A stretch of DNA of 64,000 bases from a filamentous cyanobacterium CCP3 (lineage in GTDB: Bacteria; Cyanobacteriota; Cyanobacteriia; Phormidesmidales; Phormidesmidaceae). The stretch is from positions 17,779 through 81,778 of the forward strand of contig PYGV01000002.1 of assembly GCA_003022385.1 (NCBI GenBank), read 5' to 3'. Made by a program: the position numbers and the translations under genes. The notes below the pieces were generated by a model. The model was not told the DNA's origin, made no database searches, and worked only from the letters and a program-made list of their open reading frames with translations. Shown here one piece after another: positions 1-10,734 of the stretch (its first letter is position 1; each line of letters starts with the position of its first letter).

Positions 1-67
1 TCAAGGTAACACGGTATTTGCCCCTTGCTTAGCAAAATTGCTGGGCTCAGATTTAGCCTTTAAATAA
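1..67 (+). CDS. 3' end of an unidentified gene (partial)
   Basis: A plus-strand frame is open from the window edge and ends with TAA at 65-67, reading ...NTVFAPCLAKLLGSDLAFK. A strong hairpin starts 2 bp after the stop, as expected at the end of a transcription unit. Only about 21 residues are visible, so no family can be assigned. It could also be a chance open frame. Confidence 0.35.
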   Translation, partial: QGNTVFAPCLAKLLGSDLAFK

Positions 68-98
68 AAACCAGCCGACGAGGGCTGGTTTGTTTGCT
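65..98. terminator. Probable bidirectional terminator
   Basis: Perfect 8-bp stem AACCAGCC (69-76) / GGCTGGTT (83-90) with a 6-nt loop. An A-rich tract lies on the left and a T-rich tract on the right, so it could end the partial plus-strand gene before it and the minus-strand gene at 237-2759. On the minus strand the stem is followed by GGTTTTTATTT, a good U-tract. Confidence 0.7.
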
Positions 99-236
99 GT
101 GTTGAGAGTAGGAGAACCCAGTACCTAACAACCCCAGAAGCCAACTCTTTGAGAGGCCAGGGAACCCAGGCATGTGTTTCTGTAAATTAATGTAACACTG
201 ACGGCGGCTTGTTGCAACATTGCTTTACATCAGCCG

Positions 237-2759
237 CTAACCGCCTCTAAGAATGGTCAAAATGCCAATACCGCTGCTGATGAGGCTGATTGTGGTGGCC
301 CAAATGGGTCCATAGGCTGAGAAGCTGTGACGCTGATCGATTTTTACCTGGTCAATATCTACCCAAAGCATGCCGCCACCGTAGCGGCTCCAGCCAGTGA
401 CGGTAACCATCCGATCTGCCCAACCGGCTGGATGGGTTTGAGGCTGAAGTAAGCCTTGTAAAGTCGCCAGCGGCATAGGGTTAACTAGCTTTACTAGCCC
501 TGATGCATCATCCAGGTAAAGATCCTGACAGCCCCAGTTGCCGGACCCGGTCAAGCCTCGCAGCTTGCCCCGCAGCGTGACCGGCTGCCCCTGTACCGGC
601 AAGGATGCAGGGTGCAGCAGCAGGTTGGCGACCGTTTCCTCTGGTGGCCGGCTGGCTGGCGAGTGGCCAAACTCAGGAAAAAGCACGTTGATGCGCAGCA
701 GCAGGCCTAACCCCAGCCCTAGCCACAGCCCGCCCATTAAAATGCTGGGATCTTGGTAGAGCCAGCTCAGGCGCTGCCAACCTAGCCGATTGACAACTCC
801 CCCGATAAACCACAGGCCCATAGCCAGGCTGCCACCCGCTACTAAGCCCGCCAGGGGGCCTTTTTGCAGCAGCAGCAGGGGAAGTGACACGGTGGTCGAG
901 GGGGGCCGCTGAGGTGCCTCGGATTCGAGAGTGAGGCCAGGTTGACCTCGGAGGATTGCCTGCTGATGGAGCCAGAGCAGCCGCTCGCCCAGCGGTTCGT
1001 GGGAGGCATTGACCCGCAGCCACTGACGATAGGGATTAAGTCCATCTATGGCTAAAAGAGTGCTGAGGATGCCTGCGCGATGGTCGGAGCCCGGCCCCCC
1101 ATGGCCAACGCCCCTTGAGGCACCTTCTGAAGTAGCCAGCAGCCGACCTGGGGCAATCGCTTGACGGCTGCTGACAGGCATTAGTACCTCCAGGCTGGTG
1201 TGGAGCGGGTGCAGGGTGCCCTGCTGTTGCAGGTAGGTTGCGATCGCAGTCGTCGCCTCCACGACGACCTCAAGGGTCTGATCGGGGTGCTGGGTTAGGG
1301 CCACAACGCGGCGATCGCCCCAGCGGCAGCACAGCCGCGATAGCCACAGTACACCCTGTCGCAGCAGCCAAAACAGGCCATAAAAAAGACCTGCGCCGCC
1401 GCCCAGCAGGCCTCGAACTAGCGGTTGGCTAACAGTATCTGCCCTCTGAGCCAGCCAGTAGTACCCTGTATGCAGCAGCAGCAGCAGCAGCCCAACGGCT
1501 GAGAGCACGGGCAGGCTGCCGTTGATCAGGCGGGCCAGTTCGTAGCTGTAGAACGCGGTCAGAGTCTGATCTGATACCTGGTCTAAAAGCCCATGGCTAA
1601 TCACAATTCGGGTATTGCGGGGCAGCCAGCCATAGCTAAAGCACAGGGGTGCCGGGTCGGCAATCAGCCGCAGCTCTGGCATGGGCCACCCCTGCTGACG
1701 GCACACCTGCCGCAGCAGGCGCAGCGTACCAGGGCTGTGGGTTTGCAGCTGACGAATCGATAGGGGGCGCTGGCGGTACCAGGCCGCCAGCAATCGATCC
1801 ATCAGCCAGGGGCTGGCCAGCGCCAGCAGCACCAGCCCGGTGACAACCCAAATTGTGTAGCTTTGATAGGCTCCAGGCAGGCTGAGCCGAACGGGCCAGC
1901 GCACCCAGCGCAGCAGTCCGTCTACGGTCTTTAAAGTGAAGTGAAAGGCCCAGTTGATGATCCAAACCAGGGCGATCGCCGTTAGCCCCTGGCCCAGCCA
2001 TAGGGCTAGGGGGCGCTTTGGTAAAGGCACCTGGCGCAGTGGTCGAGACGGCTGGGACCTGGGTGGCGGCGCGGCTGGCTCCGGTACAGCAGACTCTGCT
2101 AGTGACGGTAGTGGGGACGCCGAAGGGAAATCTCCAACTGGCCTGGTCTGTATATCTCTGGCTTCGGCGTCAGGCTGCTGATTGAGTTGTTGATAGTGAA
2201 ACAGCGATCGCACCTCAGGTTCTGGAGTCTCCTGAACCGGCGTGGCCTGAGCCGCATCAGCGACCTCCTGGGGCGCAGGCTGAGCTGGTTTAACGGGCCG
2301 CTCTGCGGGAGCAGGTGCCAGCGGCTGGGGGGCGGCGGGTAACTGCGACAAGTTTTTGGCATTGTCTAAGGGGACGAAGCCACTCAAATCCGCCCCAGCG
2401 GCAGTGTGCGGCTTGGCGTCGGAGGTACTAGCGATCGCGGTCGATTTAGACTGGCTCAGAATCTGCTCAGCCCAATGCCAAGCCTGGGGGGAGGGGCTGT
2501 CGAGCAACCGGTGACAGAGTCGTTTGACCTGATCATCCTGGCCCAGGCGCTGGTGCACGCGCACTCGACCCATCAGGGCTTTGAGGTAGTAGGGCGATGC
2601 CGTCGGGAGCTGCTCTAGGCGCTGAAACCGGGCTAAGGCCTGATCATGGTCTTGGGCCTTAAAGGCTGCGATCGCCTGTTGGTAAAGGGCCTCAGCCGAT
2701 AGTTTGTCGGCATGCTTAGAACCAGAGGCTGGAGAATTGGAGTCTATGGGCTGCGCCAT
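237..2759 (-). CDS. Degenerate M48 peptidase-like membrane protein with TPR-like N-terminus
   Basis: An 840-residue protein. Residues about 20-105 look like TPR helices, 110-245 are Pro/Ala-rich linker, two membrane segments fall near 250-275 and 298-320, and further hydrophobic segments lie near 420-470 and 635-695. The middle part has the layout of an M48 (HtpX/Ste24-like) zinc peptidase, but where the HExxH zinc motif should be it reads YELAR (406-410): both histidines are missing and only Glu407 remains. The C-terminal 120 residues resemble an OB-fold-like or NfeD-like beta domain. It is therefore likely a non-catalytic relative (pseudoprotease) acting at the membrane. The ATG at 2757-2759 is used. 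A terminator lies about 140 bp downstream. Family assignment is from overall pattern; the missing histidines are directly visible. Confidence 0.7.
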   Translation of the reverse strand: MAQPIDSNSPASGSKHADKLSAEALYQQAIAAFKAQDHDQALARFQRLEQLPTASPYYLKALMGRVRVHQRLGQDDQVKRLCHRLLDSPSPQAWHWAEQILSQSKSTAIASTSDAKPHTAAGADLSGFVPLDNAKNLSQLPAAPQPLAPAPAERPVKPAQPAPQEVADAAQATPVQETPEPEVRSLFHYQQLNQQPDAEARDIQTRPVGDFPSASPLPSLAESAVPEPAAPPPRSQPSRPLRQVPLPKRPLALWLGQGLTAIALVWIINWAFHFTLKTVDGLLRWVRWPVRLSLPGAYQSYTIWVVTGLVLLALASPWLMDRLLAAWYRQRPLSIRQLQTHSPGTLRLLRQVCRQQGWPMPELRLIADPAPLCFSYGWLPRNTRIVISHGLLDQVSDQTLTAFYSYELARLINGSLPVLSAVGLLLLLLHTGYYWLAQRADTVSQPLVRGLLGGGAGLFYGLFWLLRQGVLWLSRLCCRWGDRRVVALTQHPDQTLEVVVEATTAIATYLQQQGTLHPLHTSLEVLMPVSSRQAIAPGRLLATSEGASRGVGHGGPGSDHRAGILSTLLAIDGLNPYRQWLRVNASHEPLGERLLWLHQQAILRGQPGLTLESEAPQRPPSTTVSLPLLLLQKGPLAGLVAGGSLAMGLWFIGGVVNRLGWQRLSWLYQDPSILMGGLWLGLGLGLLLRINVLFPEFGHSPASRPPEETVANLLLHPASLPVQGQPVTLRGKLRGLTGSGNWGCQDLYLDDASGLVKLVNPMPLATLQGLLQPQTHPAGWADRMVTVTGWSRYGGGMLWVDIDQVKIDQRHSFSAYGPIWATTISLISSGIGILTILRGG

Positions 2760-3137
2760 ACGCCACTATCAAAACTAGAAAAGCAGGAGGAGAAAAGTTC
2801 AAGCATAACCAACTATTCCCCATCTGTTTCTGTTTGCCTGCGCCTAGACTTTAAATAGTTGGGGTGTAGCAATCGCCGCCTGAGTCAGGAAATGATAACA
2901 GCGAAATACTGGACATGGCGATTGCGCACTCGCGGTATCCTGGCCAGAGCTGAAATGCCTGAACGTTATATAGCTGTAGCCAATCGTGTAGGACGTTTGG
3001 CAGACGAGCGTTCAAACGTTTGAACGGTTTAGTGACCCTGGCTATATCTTGCCCTTGCTGGCTAGCGCTGTCACCCGTGGGGTAGCACACCCTGACTGAG
3101 GAGCATGGTCGCTACCTAGACTAAAATTTTAGTCACA
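2760..3137. other. Intergenic region with an 18-bp perfect palindrome
   Basis: This 378-bp stretch lies between divergent genes. It holds an 18-bp perfect palindrome at 3009-3026 (CGTTCAAACGTTTGAACG), 112 bp before the TauE/SafE start. A 79-codon minus-strand frame (2851-3090) has no family resemblance and is not called. Nothing else is evident. Confidence 0.6.
3009..3026. promoter_or_regulatory. 18-bp palindrome, candidate operator
   Basis: CGTTCAAACGTTTGAACG is identical to its reverse complement, the symmetry expected for a homodimeric repressor site. It lies between the M48-like gene and the TauE/SafE permease, closer to the permease start. No regulator gene is adjacent. The function is inference. 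Confidence 0.4.
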
Positions 3138-3899
3138 GTGTTGCCGCAACCTATGATCGCCTTGAGCTTATTTGTGGCTAGTTTTCTGGCCTGGTTTCTC
3201 AGCATGCTAGCGGGAGGCGGTAGCCCATTCATTCTAATTCCTATGATTTCGCTGCTGCTGGGTACGCAGGCCGTAGCCCCGGTTATTACTACCGGGCTGC
3301 TGATCGGGAATGCGCAGCGGGGATTGGTATTTTGGGATGACATCAACTGGAAGGTGACCGCATGGTACGTGCCGGGTGCCACCCTAGGCGCTCTCCTTGG
3401 CTCCTATGGGCTCACTCAAATTCACGCCGAGGGCCTACAGCTACTGCTGGGAGCGGGGCTATTGGCCATGGTCGTTAACCACTTGCTGCCTGCTAAAGAA
3501 AACTGTTTCACTATTCGGGCCTGGTATTTTTTGCCGCTGTCTTTAGTCAACGCTATTGGCTCCGCCCTAATTGGCAGCACCGGCCCGATTATGAACCCGC
3601 TGTACCTCAACTACGGGCTAGAAAAAGAAGCCATGGTGGCGACTAAAGCTTTTAATAAGGCCGTGCTGCATCTCGTTAAGCTGCTCGCCTATGCCACTTT
3701 TGGCAGCCTGAATGGGGAGTATATAGCCTACGGGCTAGTGATTGGGTTAGGGGCCATACCGGCCAACTGGTTGGGTAAGCAGGTGCTTGCAAAACTATCG
3801 GCCCAGCAGTTTCAGCAGCTGGTCTTTGCCTTTGTCGCCGTCAGCGGTGTGGCTATGATCTGGCAGCAGCGACACCTTCTCGCGGTTTGGTTGATGTGA
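3138..3899 (+). CDS. TauE/SafE-family sulfite/anion exporter permease
   Basis: A 253-residue integral membrane protein with about eight hydrophobic segments and the family's glycine-rich N-terminal motif (LAGGGSPFILIPM, near residues 24-36). TauE/SafE proteins (formerly DUF81) export sulfite, sulfoacetate or related organic anions across the inner membrane; the substrate cannot be read from sequence. The GTG at 3138 gives full length and an ATG at 3153 is an alternative start. It converges with the SbcD-type nuclease gene, leaving 29 bp between the stops. Confidence 0.85.
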   Translation: MLPQPMIALSLFVASFLAWFLSMLAGGGSPFILIPMISLLLGTQAVAPVITTGLLIGNAQRGLVFWDDINWKVTAWYVPGATLGALLGSYGLTQIHAEGLQLLLGAGLLAMVVNHLLPAKENCFTIRAWYFLPLSLVNAIGSALIGSTGPIMNPLYLNYGLEKEAMVATKAFNKAVLHLVKLLAYATFGSLNGEYIAYGLVIGLGAIPANWLGKQVLAKLSAQQFQQLVFAFVAVSGVAMIWQQRHLLAVWLM

Positions 3900-3904
3900 C
3901 CTAT

Positions 3905-3929
3905 AGCTGGGGCAGGGTGCCCTGGAGCT
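3905..3929. terminator. Hairpin between convergent gene ends
   Basis: Bulged inverted repeat AGCT..GGGCA / TGCCC..AGCT lies exactly between the two convergent stops. It has no clear U-tract on either side, so it is a weak terminator candidate. Confidence 0.35.
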
Positions 3930-5224
3930 TATTCCTGGGATGCGGTCTGCGGCTTTGGTGCGGCGATCGCATCATCGAGACCCAGCAGGGTTTCTACCAG
4001 CCCGTAGAGGTCGAGCTCATCGGCTCCGGCCAGCTGCCGATCTTTGAGATCGGTTAGCCCGCGAGCTAACTCTGGAGCCCGAGACTTGTAGTCGCGGTGG
4101 GCCGTGAGCATGTCCTCAAAAATAGATTGCTCAATTTCAGCCCGGTTTTGACCTTCGCTCAACGGCGTTTGGTAAGCTACGTCTTCCACATCGTATTTGA
4201 CCAAGACGACCAGCGCGTTGCTGGCCGCTTTGATGCTCTCCTGAAGACGGCGCGTATCTAGCTCCAGGCGATCGAAGCCCACCTGGCCCGTAATCTTCAG
4301 CTCTACTATCGGGGCCGTATCGCCCTGATGCTCGGCGGCGGCGGCGATCGCCCTATCCAGCGCCATCTGGGTCAGCGCGTCCAGGCTCTCGTGGCCTTTG
4401 GCTACCACCTCCAGGCGCGCAATGGGGCGCTGAAAGTAGTCGGTTTGCAGCTGTGCGTCAATGCCCTGGGGTGACAGCTTGACCAGGTAAGCGCCCCGCT
4501 GGAAACGGCTTTCTTCTACGTTGTTCGCCTCCAGCGAGCCGGGGTTAAACACCCAGCCCTCAGCGGTGTAGTTCTTATGAATGTGGCCCAGGGCCAGGTA
4601 GTCTACTCCGGCCTCTTTGAGCGGCAGCAGTTCGCTGTAGCGCAGCGCCCCGGCGTAGCGAGCAATTTGCCCCTCCAGCCCGTGGTGAAAGAGCAAAACA
4701 GTATAGTCAGGGCCATCGGGCAGCTCGCGAATCGCCCCCGACAGCAGCTCAATGGCGCGGGGAGCGGTAGCACCGTACCAGTTTGAGCCCACGACGCGCA
4801 CCCCGCAGGGCAGGTCAATATAGGCCCCAGAGCGAGTAGCTTCGTCCCAGGGGGGCAGGCGATTTTCGGCATCGGCTCCGTCGTTGGGCTCCAGCAGCTT
4901 GAGTAAATCCCACTCGGCCAGGTACTTGAGCCAGCTGGTGCGGGTGCCGTAGGGGCGGTTGTCGTGGTTACCCTCGATCGCCAGCACCGGAATCTCGGCG
5001 TCTTTCAGCGCCTGGAGGCAGATTTGAGCCTGGTTGAGGGTGGCTGGCTTGATATTGCGGTGCTCGAACAGATCGCCCGCGATCGCCACAAAATCCACCT
5101 TTTCCTCAATCGCGTAGCGCTCCAGCACCGTCTGCAAAGCGCGAAAAAAGTCTTTAGTGCGCTCTGGGGTGTCGTAGCGGTCAAACCCGAGGTGAATATC
5201 GGCAATGTGGAGAAACTTAGCCAT
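3929..5224 (-). CDS. SbcD/Mre11-type DNA repair exonuclease
   Basis: A 431-residue calcineurin-like phosphoesterase. All nuclease motifs are visible in order: IADIHLG (residues 7-13, first Asp and His), AGDLFEH, EGNHDNR, LFHHG and LGHIHK, followed by NPGSLE. SbcD/Mre11 proteins resect or cleave DNA ends and hairpins in a Mn-dependent way, usually with an SbcC/Rad50 ATPase; no such partner is encoded nearby. The C-terminal third is the capping/DNA-binding part. Family assignment is firm; true orthology to SbcD versus the shorter YhaO-type relatives is not resolved. Confidence 0.88.
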   Translation of the reverse strand: MAKFLHIADIHLGFDRYDTPERTKDFFRALQTVLERYAIEEKVDFVAIAGDLFEHRNIKPATLNQAQICLQALKDAEIPVLAIEGNHDNRPYGTRTSWLKYLAEWDLLKLLEPNDGADAENRLPPWDEATRSGAYIDLPCGVRVVGSNWYGATAPRAIELLSGAIRELPDGPDYTVLLFHHGLEGQIARYAGALRYSELLPLKEAGVDYLALGHIHKNYTAEGWVFNPGSLEANNVEESRFQRGAYLVKLSPQGIDAQLQTDYFQRPIARLEVVAKGHESLDALTQMALDRAIAAAAEHQGDTAPIVELKITGQVGFDRLELDTRRLQESIKAASNALVVLVKYDVEDVAYQTPLSEGQNRAEIEQSIFEDMLTAHRDYKSRAPELARGLTDLKDRQLAGADELDLYGLVETLLGLDDAIAAPKPQTASQE

Positions 5225-5290
5225 CCGTTTTCCTCAGGCAACAGCCAAAGACTGGCCCATCAGGCCAGCGCAACTCACCTAGGCTAGCAC

Positions 5291-6427
<1,137 letters not shown>

Positions 6428-6454
6428 CTACTCTAAGTGCTACAGCAGAGCTGG

Positions 6455-6706
6455 CTAAGCGTTATCGGCGGCCTTATCGTTAGGGGCAGCGGCTGACGTA
6501 TCGGTCATACCGTACTTACGCATAAAGCGCTCCACCCGGCCTTCAGTGTCAATAATTTTTTGGGTGCCGGTGTAGAAGGGGTGATTCCCAGACCACACAT
6601 CTACATGTAGCTCAGGCTTGGTAGATCCTACGGTCATAATTTCTTTGCCGTCGCAAAACACCTTGGCCTCGGGGTACCAGGTGGGGTGAATGTCAGACTT
6701 TGCCAT
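6455..6706 (-). CDS. rpmE: 50S ribosomal protein L31
   Basis: An 83-residue L31 with the IHPTWY start and the HPFYTG core. It keeps one cysteine (FCDGKE) and has Trp where zinc-binding L31 has the DVC cysteine, so it is the zinc-independent (C-minus) form. It sits between rpsI and prfA. Confidence 0.95.
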   Translation of the reverse strand: MAKSDIHPTWYPEAKVFCDGKEIMTVGSTKPELHVDVWSGNHPFYTGTQKIIDTEGRVERFMRKYGMTDTSAAAPNDKAADNA

Positions 6707-6811
6707 GGTAATGGTTATAACAACATCAACAAAAGGAAACGAGTTCTAGCCTAGATCTGGAGGTTGCTTCAAACACTCGTAGACCGTAGCTAATCAATCC
6801 AGTCCCAAAAC

Positions 6812-7225
6812 CTAGCGCTTGGAGAACTGAGGTGCCTTACGGGCTTTCTTCAGACCGTACTTACGCCGTTCCTTGGCTCGGGGATCGCGGGTGAGATAGC
6901 CCTCGACCTTCAGCGGCTTACGGTTTTCCGGGTCAAGTTCACACAGCGCCCGGGCTACCCCAAGGCGAATAGCATCGGCCTGACCAGTTAGCCCACCGCC
7001 CTTGACGTTAACCAAAATATCGTAGGAATTTTCCAGACCCAGTACCTCTAGGGGAGCCTTAGTCGCGTTTAGGTAAGCCGGGTTGAACTGCAAATAATCG
7101 TCGCCTGGGCGCTTGTTGATGACCAACTGACCGTTGCCGGGAATTAAGCGCACTCGGGCAATCGATGTCTTGCGGCGGCCAGTACCCCAGTACACAGCCT
7201 GTTGAGATTGATCGGTAGCCTGCAT
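6812..7225 (-). CDS. rpsI: 30S ribosomal protein S9
   Basis: A 137-residue S9 with the typical [13 protein letters not shown]-terminal motif and the basic C-terminal tail ending in KAPQFSKR, which reaches into the ribosomal P site. Its ATG overlaps the rplM stop by one base (TAATG), which implies translational coupling of the L13-S9 pair, as in most bacteria. Confidence 0.97.
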   Translation of the reverse strand: MQATDQSQQAVYWGTGRRKTSIARVRLIPGNGQLVINKRPGDDYLQFNPAYLNATKAPLEVLGLENSYDILVNVKGGGLTGQADAIRLGVARALCELDPENRKPLKVEGYLTRDPRAKERRKYGLKKARKAPQFSKR

Positions 7226-7683
7226 TATTTCGCTTCTCCAGGAATGGTGTTTACAACATGAATTTCAGGGCTTTGGGCCTGGTGGGGATGCTCTGGCCCG
7301 GCATATACCTTGAGCTTGGTGAACTGCTTACGACCCAAAGAATTTTTCGGCAGCATGCCCTTCACCGCCTGCTCAATAATGCGCTCAGGAATGCGGGCCT
7401 GAAGCTTATCGAAAGTTTCTACCTTCATGCCGCCGGGGCGACCGGAGTGACGGCGATAGAGTTTGGTGCTGGCCTTACGACCCGTAACCACAACTTTCTC
7501 AGCATTAACCACAACCACAAAGTCACCCGTATCCATGTGAGGCGTAAAGGTGGGTTTGTTTTTGCCGCGCAAAATGGTGGCAATTTCAGTGGCCAGCCGT
7601 CCCAGGCGCTGACCTTCAGCGTCGATGACGTGCCACTGCTTCTGTACAGAATCGTGGGGGGGAATGTAGGTCTTAGTAGTCAT
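7225..7683 (-). CDS. rplM: 50S ribosomal protein L13
   Basis: A 152-residue L13, an early large-subunit assembly protein. Diagnostic segments are [23 protein letters not shown] and [13 protein letters not shown]. It is directly coupled to rpsI and lies downstream of truA. Length is normal. Confidence 0.97.
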   Translation of the reverse strand: MTTKTYIPPHDSVQKQWHVIDAEGQRLGRLATEIATILRGKNKPTFTPHMDTGDFVVVVNAEKVVVTGRKASTKLYRRHSGRPGGMKVETFDKLQARIPERIIEQAVKGMLPKNSLGRKQFTKLKVYAGPEHPHQAQSPEIHVVNTIPGEAK

Positions 7684-7754
7684 AGCGCTTGAGCTGCCTT
7701 TCTTGGATGAACCATACTAATGAAACAAACAATTTAATCAAACCTGAACTGGCG

Positions 7755-8627
7755 TTAGGCCACAGCTGCCCCCCAGAAGAAGTGGGGCTGAGTGTCAAAC
7801 CATACCTCCGGGGCAAAGGGAATATCGTCATAGCCAACCCGAAGCAGGCACAATCCCTGAGCCGGGGCGGCATATTTGACGCGGTGACGCTGGCGCTGCT
7901 GCCAAAGCTGACCAAACTCCGCCGGAGATAATTCTCCAGTCCCCACCTTCACTATTAGCCCCATGATCAGCCGCACCATACCGTATAAAAAGCCTTTGGC
8001 TTGAAGCTCAACGGTCAGGAAGGTATCCTGACGGCGACATTCAGCAGCCTGAAGGTCAACCCAGGAGTGGCTTTTGCCCGATCGGGATCGATGAAAAGCG
8101 GTCATGTCGTGGTGGCCAACCATGGCATCCAACGCCGCTTGAATCTTGCCCTGATCTAAGTATTGGCGGTAGTAGTGCCATACAAAGGGGCGCACAAACA
8201 GATTGGGCCGCTGTCCGGTGTAAAAGGTGTAGCGATAGCGCCGCCAGCAGGCCGAAAACTGGGCATGCCAGGTATCGGGTACTGTTGCTGACGCCCGAAT
8301 CAAAACATCGTCAGGTAGACGAGAGTTGAGCACATCGGCCCAGCGGTGTGCCGGAATGAAACCCGGTGCATCAAAGTGGGCTACCTGAGCGGCCGCATGA
8401 ACACCGGTGTCGGTACGCCCTGCGCCGCTAAGGCGTACGTCGTAGCCTAGCACCGAGCGAATTGCAGCCTCGATCTCGCCCTGTACGGTACGAGCGTTGG
8501 GCTGCCACTGCCAGCCGTGTAAATGAGTGCCCATGTACTGCACCACCAAAGCAATCCGCTGAGTTGCCTGGGCAAACTCGGCGGACTGGCTCTCCAGACT
8601 GCGCTGTATAGGTGATGACTTCTCCAT
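7755..8627 (-). CDS. truA: tRNA pseudouridine(38-40) synthase
   Basis: Converts uridines 38-40 of the anticodon arm to pseudouridine. The catalytic Asp is in the GRTDTGVHA motif, and the RYRYTFY and DMTAFHRS segments are typical. The ATG at 8627 gives 290 residues; a longer frame begins with TTG at 8663, but its extra residues are Pro/Cys-rich and unlike the family. Neither start has a clear Shine-Dalgarno sequence. The position between rplQ and rplM is the standard cyanobacterial order. Confidence 0.93.
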   Translation of the reverse strand: MEKSSPIQRSLESQSAEFAQATQRIALVVQYMGTHLHGWQWQPNARTVQGEIEAAIRSVLGYDVRLSGAGRTDTGVHAAAQVAHFDAPGFIPAHRWADVLNSRLPDDVLIRASATVPDTWHAQFSACWRRYRYTFYTGQRPNLFVRPFVWHYYRQYLDQGKIQAALDAMVGHHDMTAFHRSRSGKSHSWVDLQAAECRRQDTFLTVELQAKGFLYGMVRLIMGLIVKVGTGELSPAEFGQLWQQRQRHRVKYAAPAQGLCLLRVGYDDIPFAPEVWFDTQPHFFWGAAVA

Positions 8628-8703
8628 GGGACACGGACAGGGAGGAACAGGGACAGTAAACAAATGGACACAGGAGTTGAACTAAGCGAATTGTGGGAAA
8701 CGC

Positions 8704-9054
8704 TTAAGTCAGCTCAATAATGGCCATTTCGGAGTTGTCGCCACGACGGCGAACGGTTTTGACAATGCGGGTGTAGCCACCGTTGCGATCGCCGTAGCGC
8801 TCAGCGGCTTGCCCAAATAGGGCATGCACGAGTTGCTTGTCGTAGATGTAGCCTAGAGCCTGCCGACGAGCTGAAAGCGAGCCATCCTTGGCCAAAGTAA
8901 TCATGCGGTCAGCCTCTTCGCGCACCGCTCTAGCTCGGGCTTTGGTGGTCGTAATTCGACCGTGACGGATTAGCTCCGTGGTCAGGGAGCGTAGCAGAGC
9001 TTTACGCTGGTCTGCGGGCTTCCCGAGTTGATGAACGCGACAACGGTGACGCAT
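8704..9054 (-). CDS. rplQ: 50S ribosomal protein L17
   Basis: A 116-residue L17 with the [20 protein letters not shown] start that defines the family. Normal length. It follows rpoA as in the alpha operon. Confidence 0.97.
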   Translation of the reverse strand: MRHRCRVHQLGKPADQRKALLRSLTTELIRHGRITTTKARARAVREEADRMITLAKDGSLSARRQALGYIYDKQLVHALFGQAAERYGDRNGGYTRIVKTVRRRGDNSEMAIIELT

Positions 9055-9141
9055 AGTACTGAACTCAGATGAACAACAAAATTAAAACAATGCAGGAAAA
9101 ACGCAGAGGGCACTAGGGTTACCCCTAAATCACCCCTGCTC

Positions 9142-10089
9142 TCAAGCCGTTTTCGAAGCCTTTTCTAAGGGGAGAGTAATTCCCAAACGCTCTTGAAGAG
9201 CTTCGATTACCTCTTCTGCAGACTTTTGGCCAAAGTTTTTGATCTCTAGCAGGTCTTCCTGGCTAAAGTCCAGCAAGTCTGCCACCGAGTTGATCTGAGC
9301 GCGCTTCAGGCAGTTGTAGGCCCGCACTGACAGCCGCAGCTCTTCAATGGGAATTTGGTTGTTCGGGTCCTCTTCCTTCACCTCTTCGTCAAACTTAGGC
9401 TCAAGGGTGACGTCTTTTAGAGGGACAAAGAGACTGACCAAAATGTCGGCAGCCTGGCTCATCGCCTGCTGAGGCGTAATACTGCCGTTGGTCCAGATGT
9501 CCATAATTAGCTGATCACGCTGCATAGAGCCAGATACAACGACCTCCTCTACGGTGTAGTTGACCTTTTTGACCGGCATGAAGACCGAATCAATCTGAAT
9601 GAAGTCGAGCGCCGTAGCGTCATCCTTGCTGCGCTCTACAGCTCGGTATCCCTGGCCTCGCTCGATTCTGAACTCCATTTCCAGGGTGTGGCCATCGGCA
9701 ACGGTAGCCACGTACTGCTCAGGATTCACGACTTCCACTTCGGAGGGCAGTTCGAAGTGCCCAGCGGTGACTCGGGCCGGTCCCTGCACCAGCAGACGAC
9801 CGATTTGAGGCTGGCTGGAGTAGCTTCGCAGGACAATCTCCTTCATATTCAGGAGAATGTCGAGGACGTCTTCTCGAACGCCAACAATAGTGGAGAACTC
9901 ATGGGTGGCGCCAGCAATTCTGACGGCTGTAATTGCAATGCCCTCAAGGTTGGAGAGCAAGACTCGCCGCAGGGCATTGCCTACCGTGGTCCCCTGGCTG
10001 CGCTCCAGGGGTTCAATTACAAACCGACCGTACTGACTCTGATCGCTTTCAACGACAGACTCTACGCAATCAACATGAAACTGTGCCAA
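9142..10089 (-). CDS. rpoA: RNA polymerase alpha subunit
   Basis: A 315-residue alpha subunit. The N-terminal domain (about 1-230) dimerises and nucleates core enzyme assembly and contains GNALRRVLLSNLEG; the C-terminal domain (about 245-310) with NSVADLLDFSQEDL and NFGQKSAEEVIEAL contacts DNA and activators. It lies between rpsK and rplQ. Confidence 0.97.
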   Translation of the reverse strand: MAQFHVDCVESVVESDQSQYGRFVIEPLERSQGTTVGNALRRVLLSNLEGIAITAVRIAGATHEFSTIVGVREDVLDILLNMKEIVLRSYSSQPQIGRLLVQGPARVTAGHFELPSEVEVVNPEQYVATVADGHTLEMEFRIERGQGYRAVERSKDDATALDFIQIDSVFMPVKKVNYTVEEVVVSGSMQRDQLIMDIWTNGSITPQQAMSQAADILVSLFVPLKDVTLEPKFDEEVKEEDPNNQIPIEELRLSVRAYNCLKRAQINSVADLLDFSQEDLLEIKNFGQKSAEEVIEALQERLGITLPLEKASKTA

Positions 10090-10163
10090 AATCCTGTCTC
10101 CCTTAAACCTCGCAATACCCTGTCCACCGATGGAGCTACATTCTCAATGCCTGTATCTAGCGC

Positions 10164-10556
10164 TTAAACCCGACGGCGCTTGGGTGGCCGGCAACCGTTG
10201 TGAGGAATAGGAGTGACGTCGCGAATAAGCGTAATTTCTAAGCCTGCTCCCTGTAGAGCGCGAATGGCGGTTTCGCGACCTGCTCCGGGGCCACTTACCA
10301 TCACTTCAATCTGGCGCATGCCCTGGTCCATAGCTCGTCGGGCCGCGCCATCTGCTGCTGTTTGAGCCGCAAAAGGCGTGCCTTTCTTGGCGCCCTTGAA
10401 TCCGCTAGACCCTGCCGAAGCCCAGGAGATGGCTTCCCCAGACTGGTCGGTGATGGTCACAATGGTGTTGTTGAAGGTTGAACGAATGTGGGCGACCCCA
10501 CTGGGAACGTTCTTCTTGCTCTTGCGAGGTCCGGTCTTTCGGGTTGGTTTGGCCAT
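10164..10556 (-). CDS. rpsK: 30S ribosomal protein S11
   Basis: A 130-residue S11 of the 30S platform. Recognised by [18 protein letters not shown], the [13 protein letters not shown] loop and the terminal [15 protein letters not shown]. Normal length. Confidence 0.97.
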   Translation of the reverse strand: MAKPTRKTGPRKSKKNVPSGVAHIRSTFNNTIVTITDQSGEAISWASAGSSGFKGAKKGTPFAAQTAADGAARRAMDQGMRQIEVMVSGPGAGRETAIRALQGAGLEITLIRDVTPIPHNGCRPPKRRRV

Positions 10557-10734
10557 AGCGTTGTCACTAAACTCAATTCAAGGAAACTTTAGGATCTAGA
10601 TCGCGTTACTGTCGGTAAGCAGTTGAGATGAGGAAGCACCACTAAACAGTCGGAAAAACTCGCCACCAAAGTCAGCGAGCTTTCATACCTCAACCCTCCA
10701 ATGGTAGCTGGGGGTTTAAGAAGTAGGACTAACT

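Noticed and set aside
2851..3090. 79-codon minus-strand frame upstream of the TauE/SafE gene
   Set aside because: No family resemblance, no ribosome-binding site I could see, and it crosses a palindrome in a divergent promoter region.
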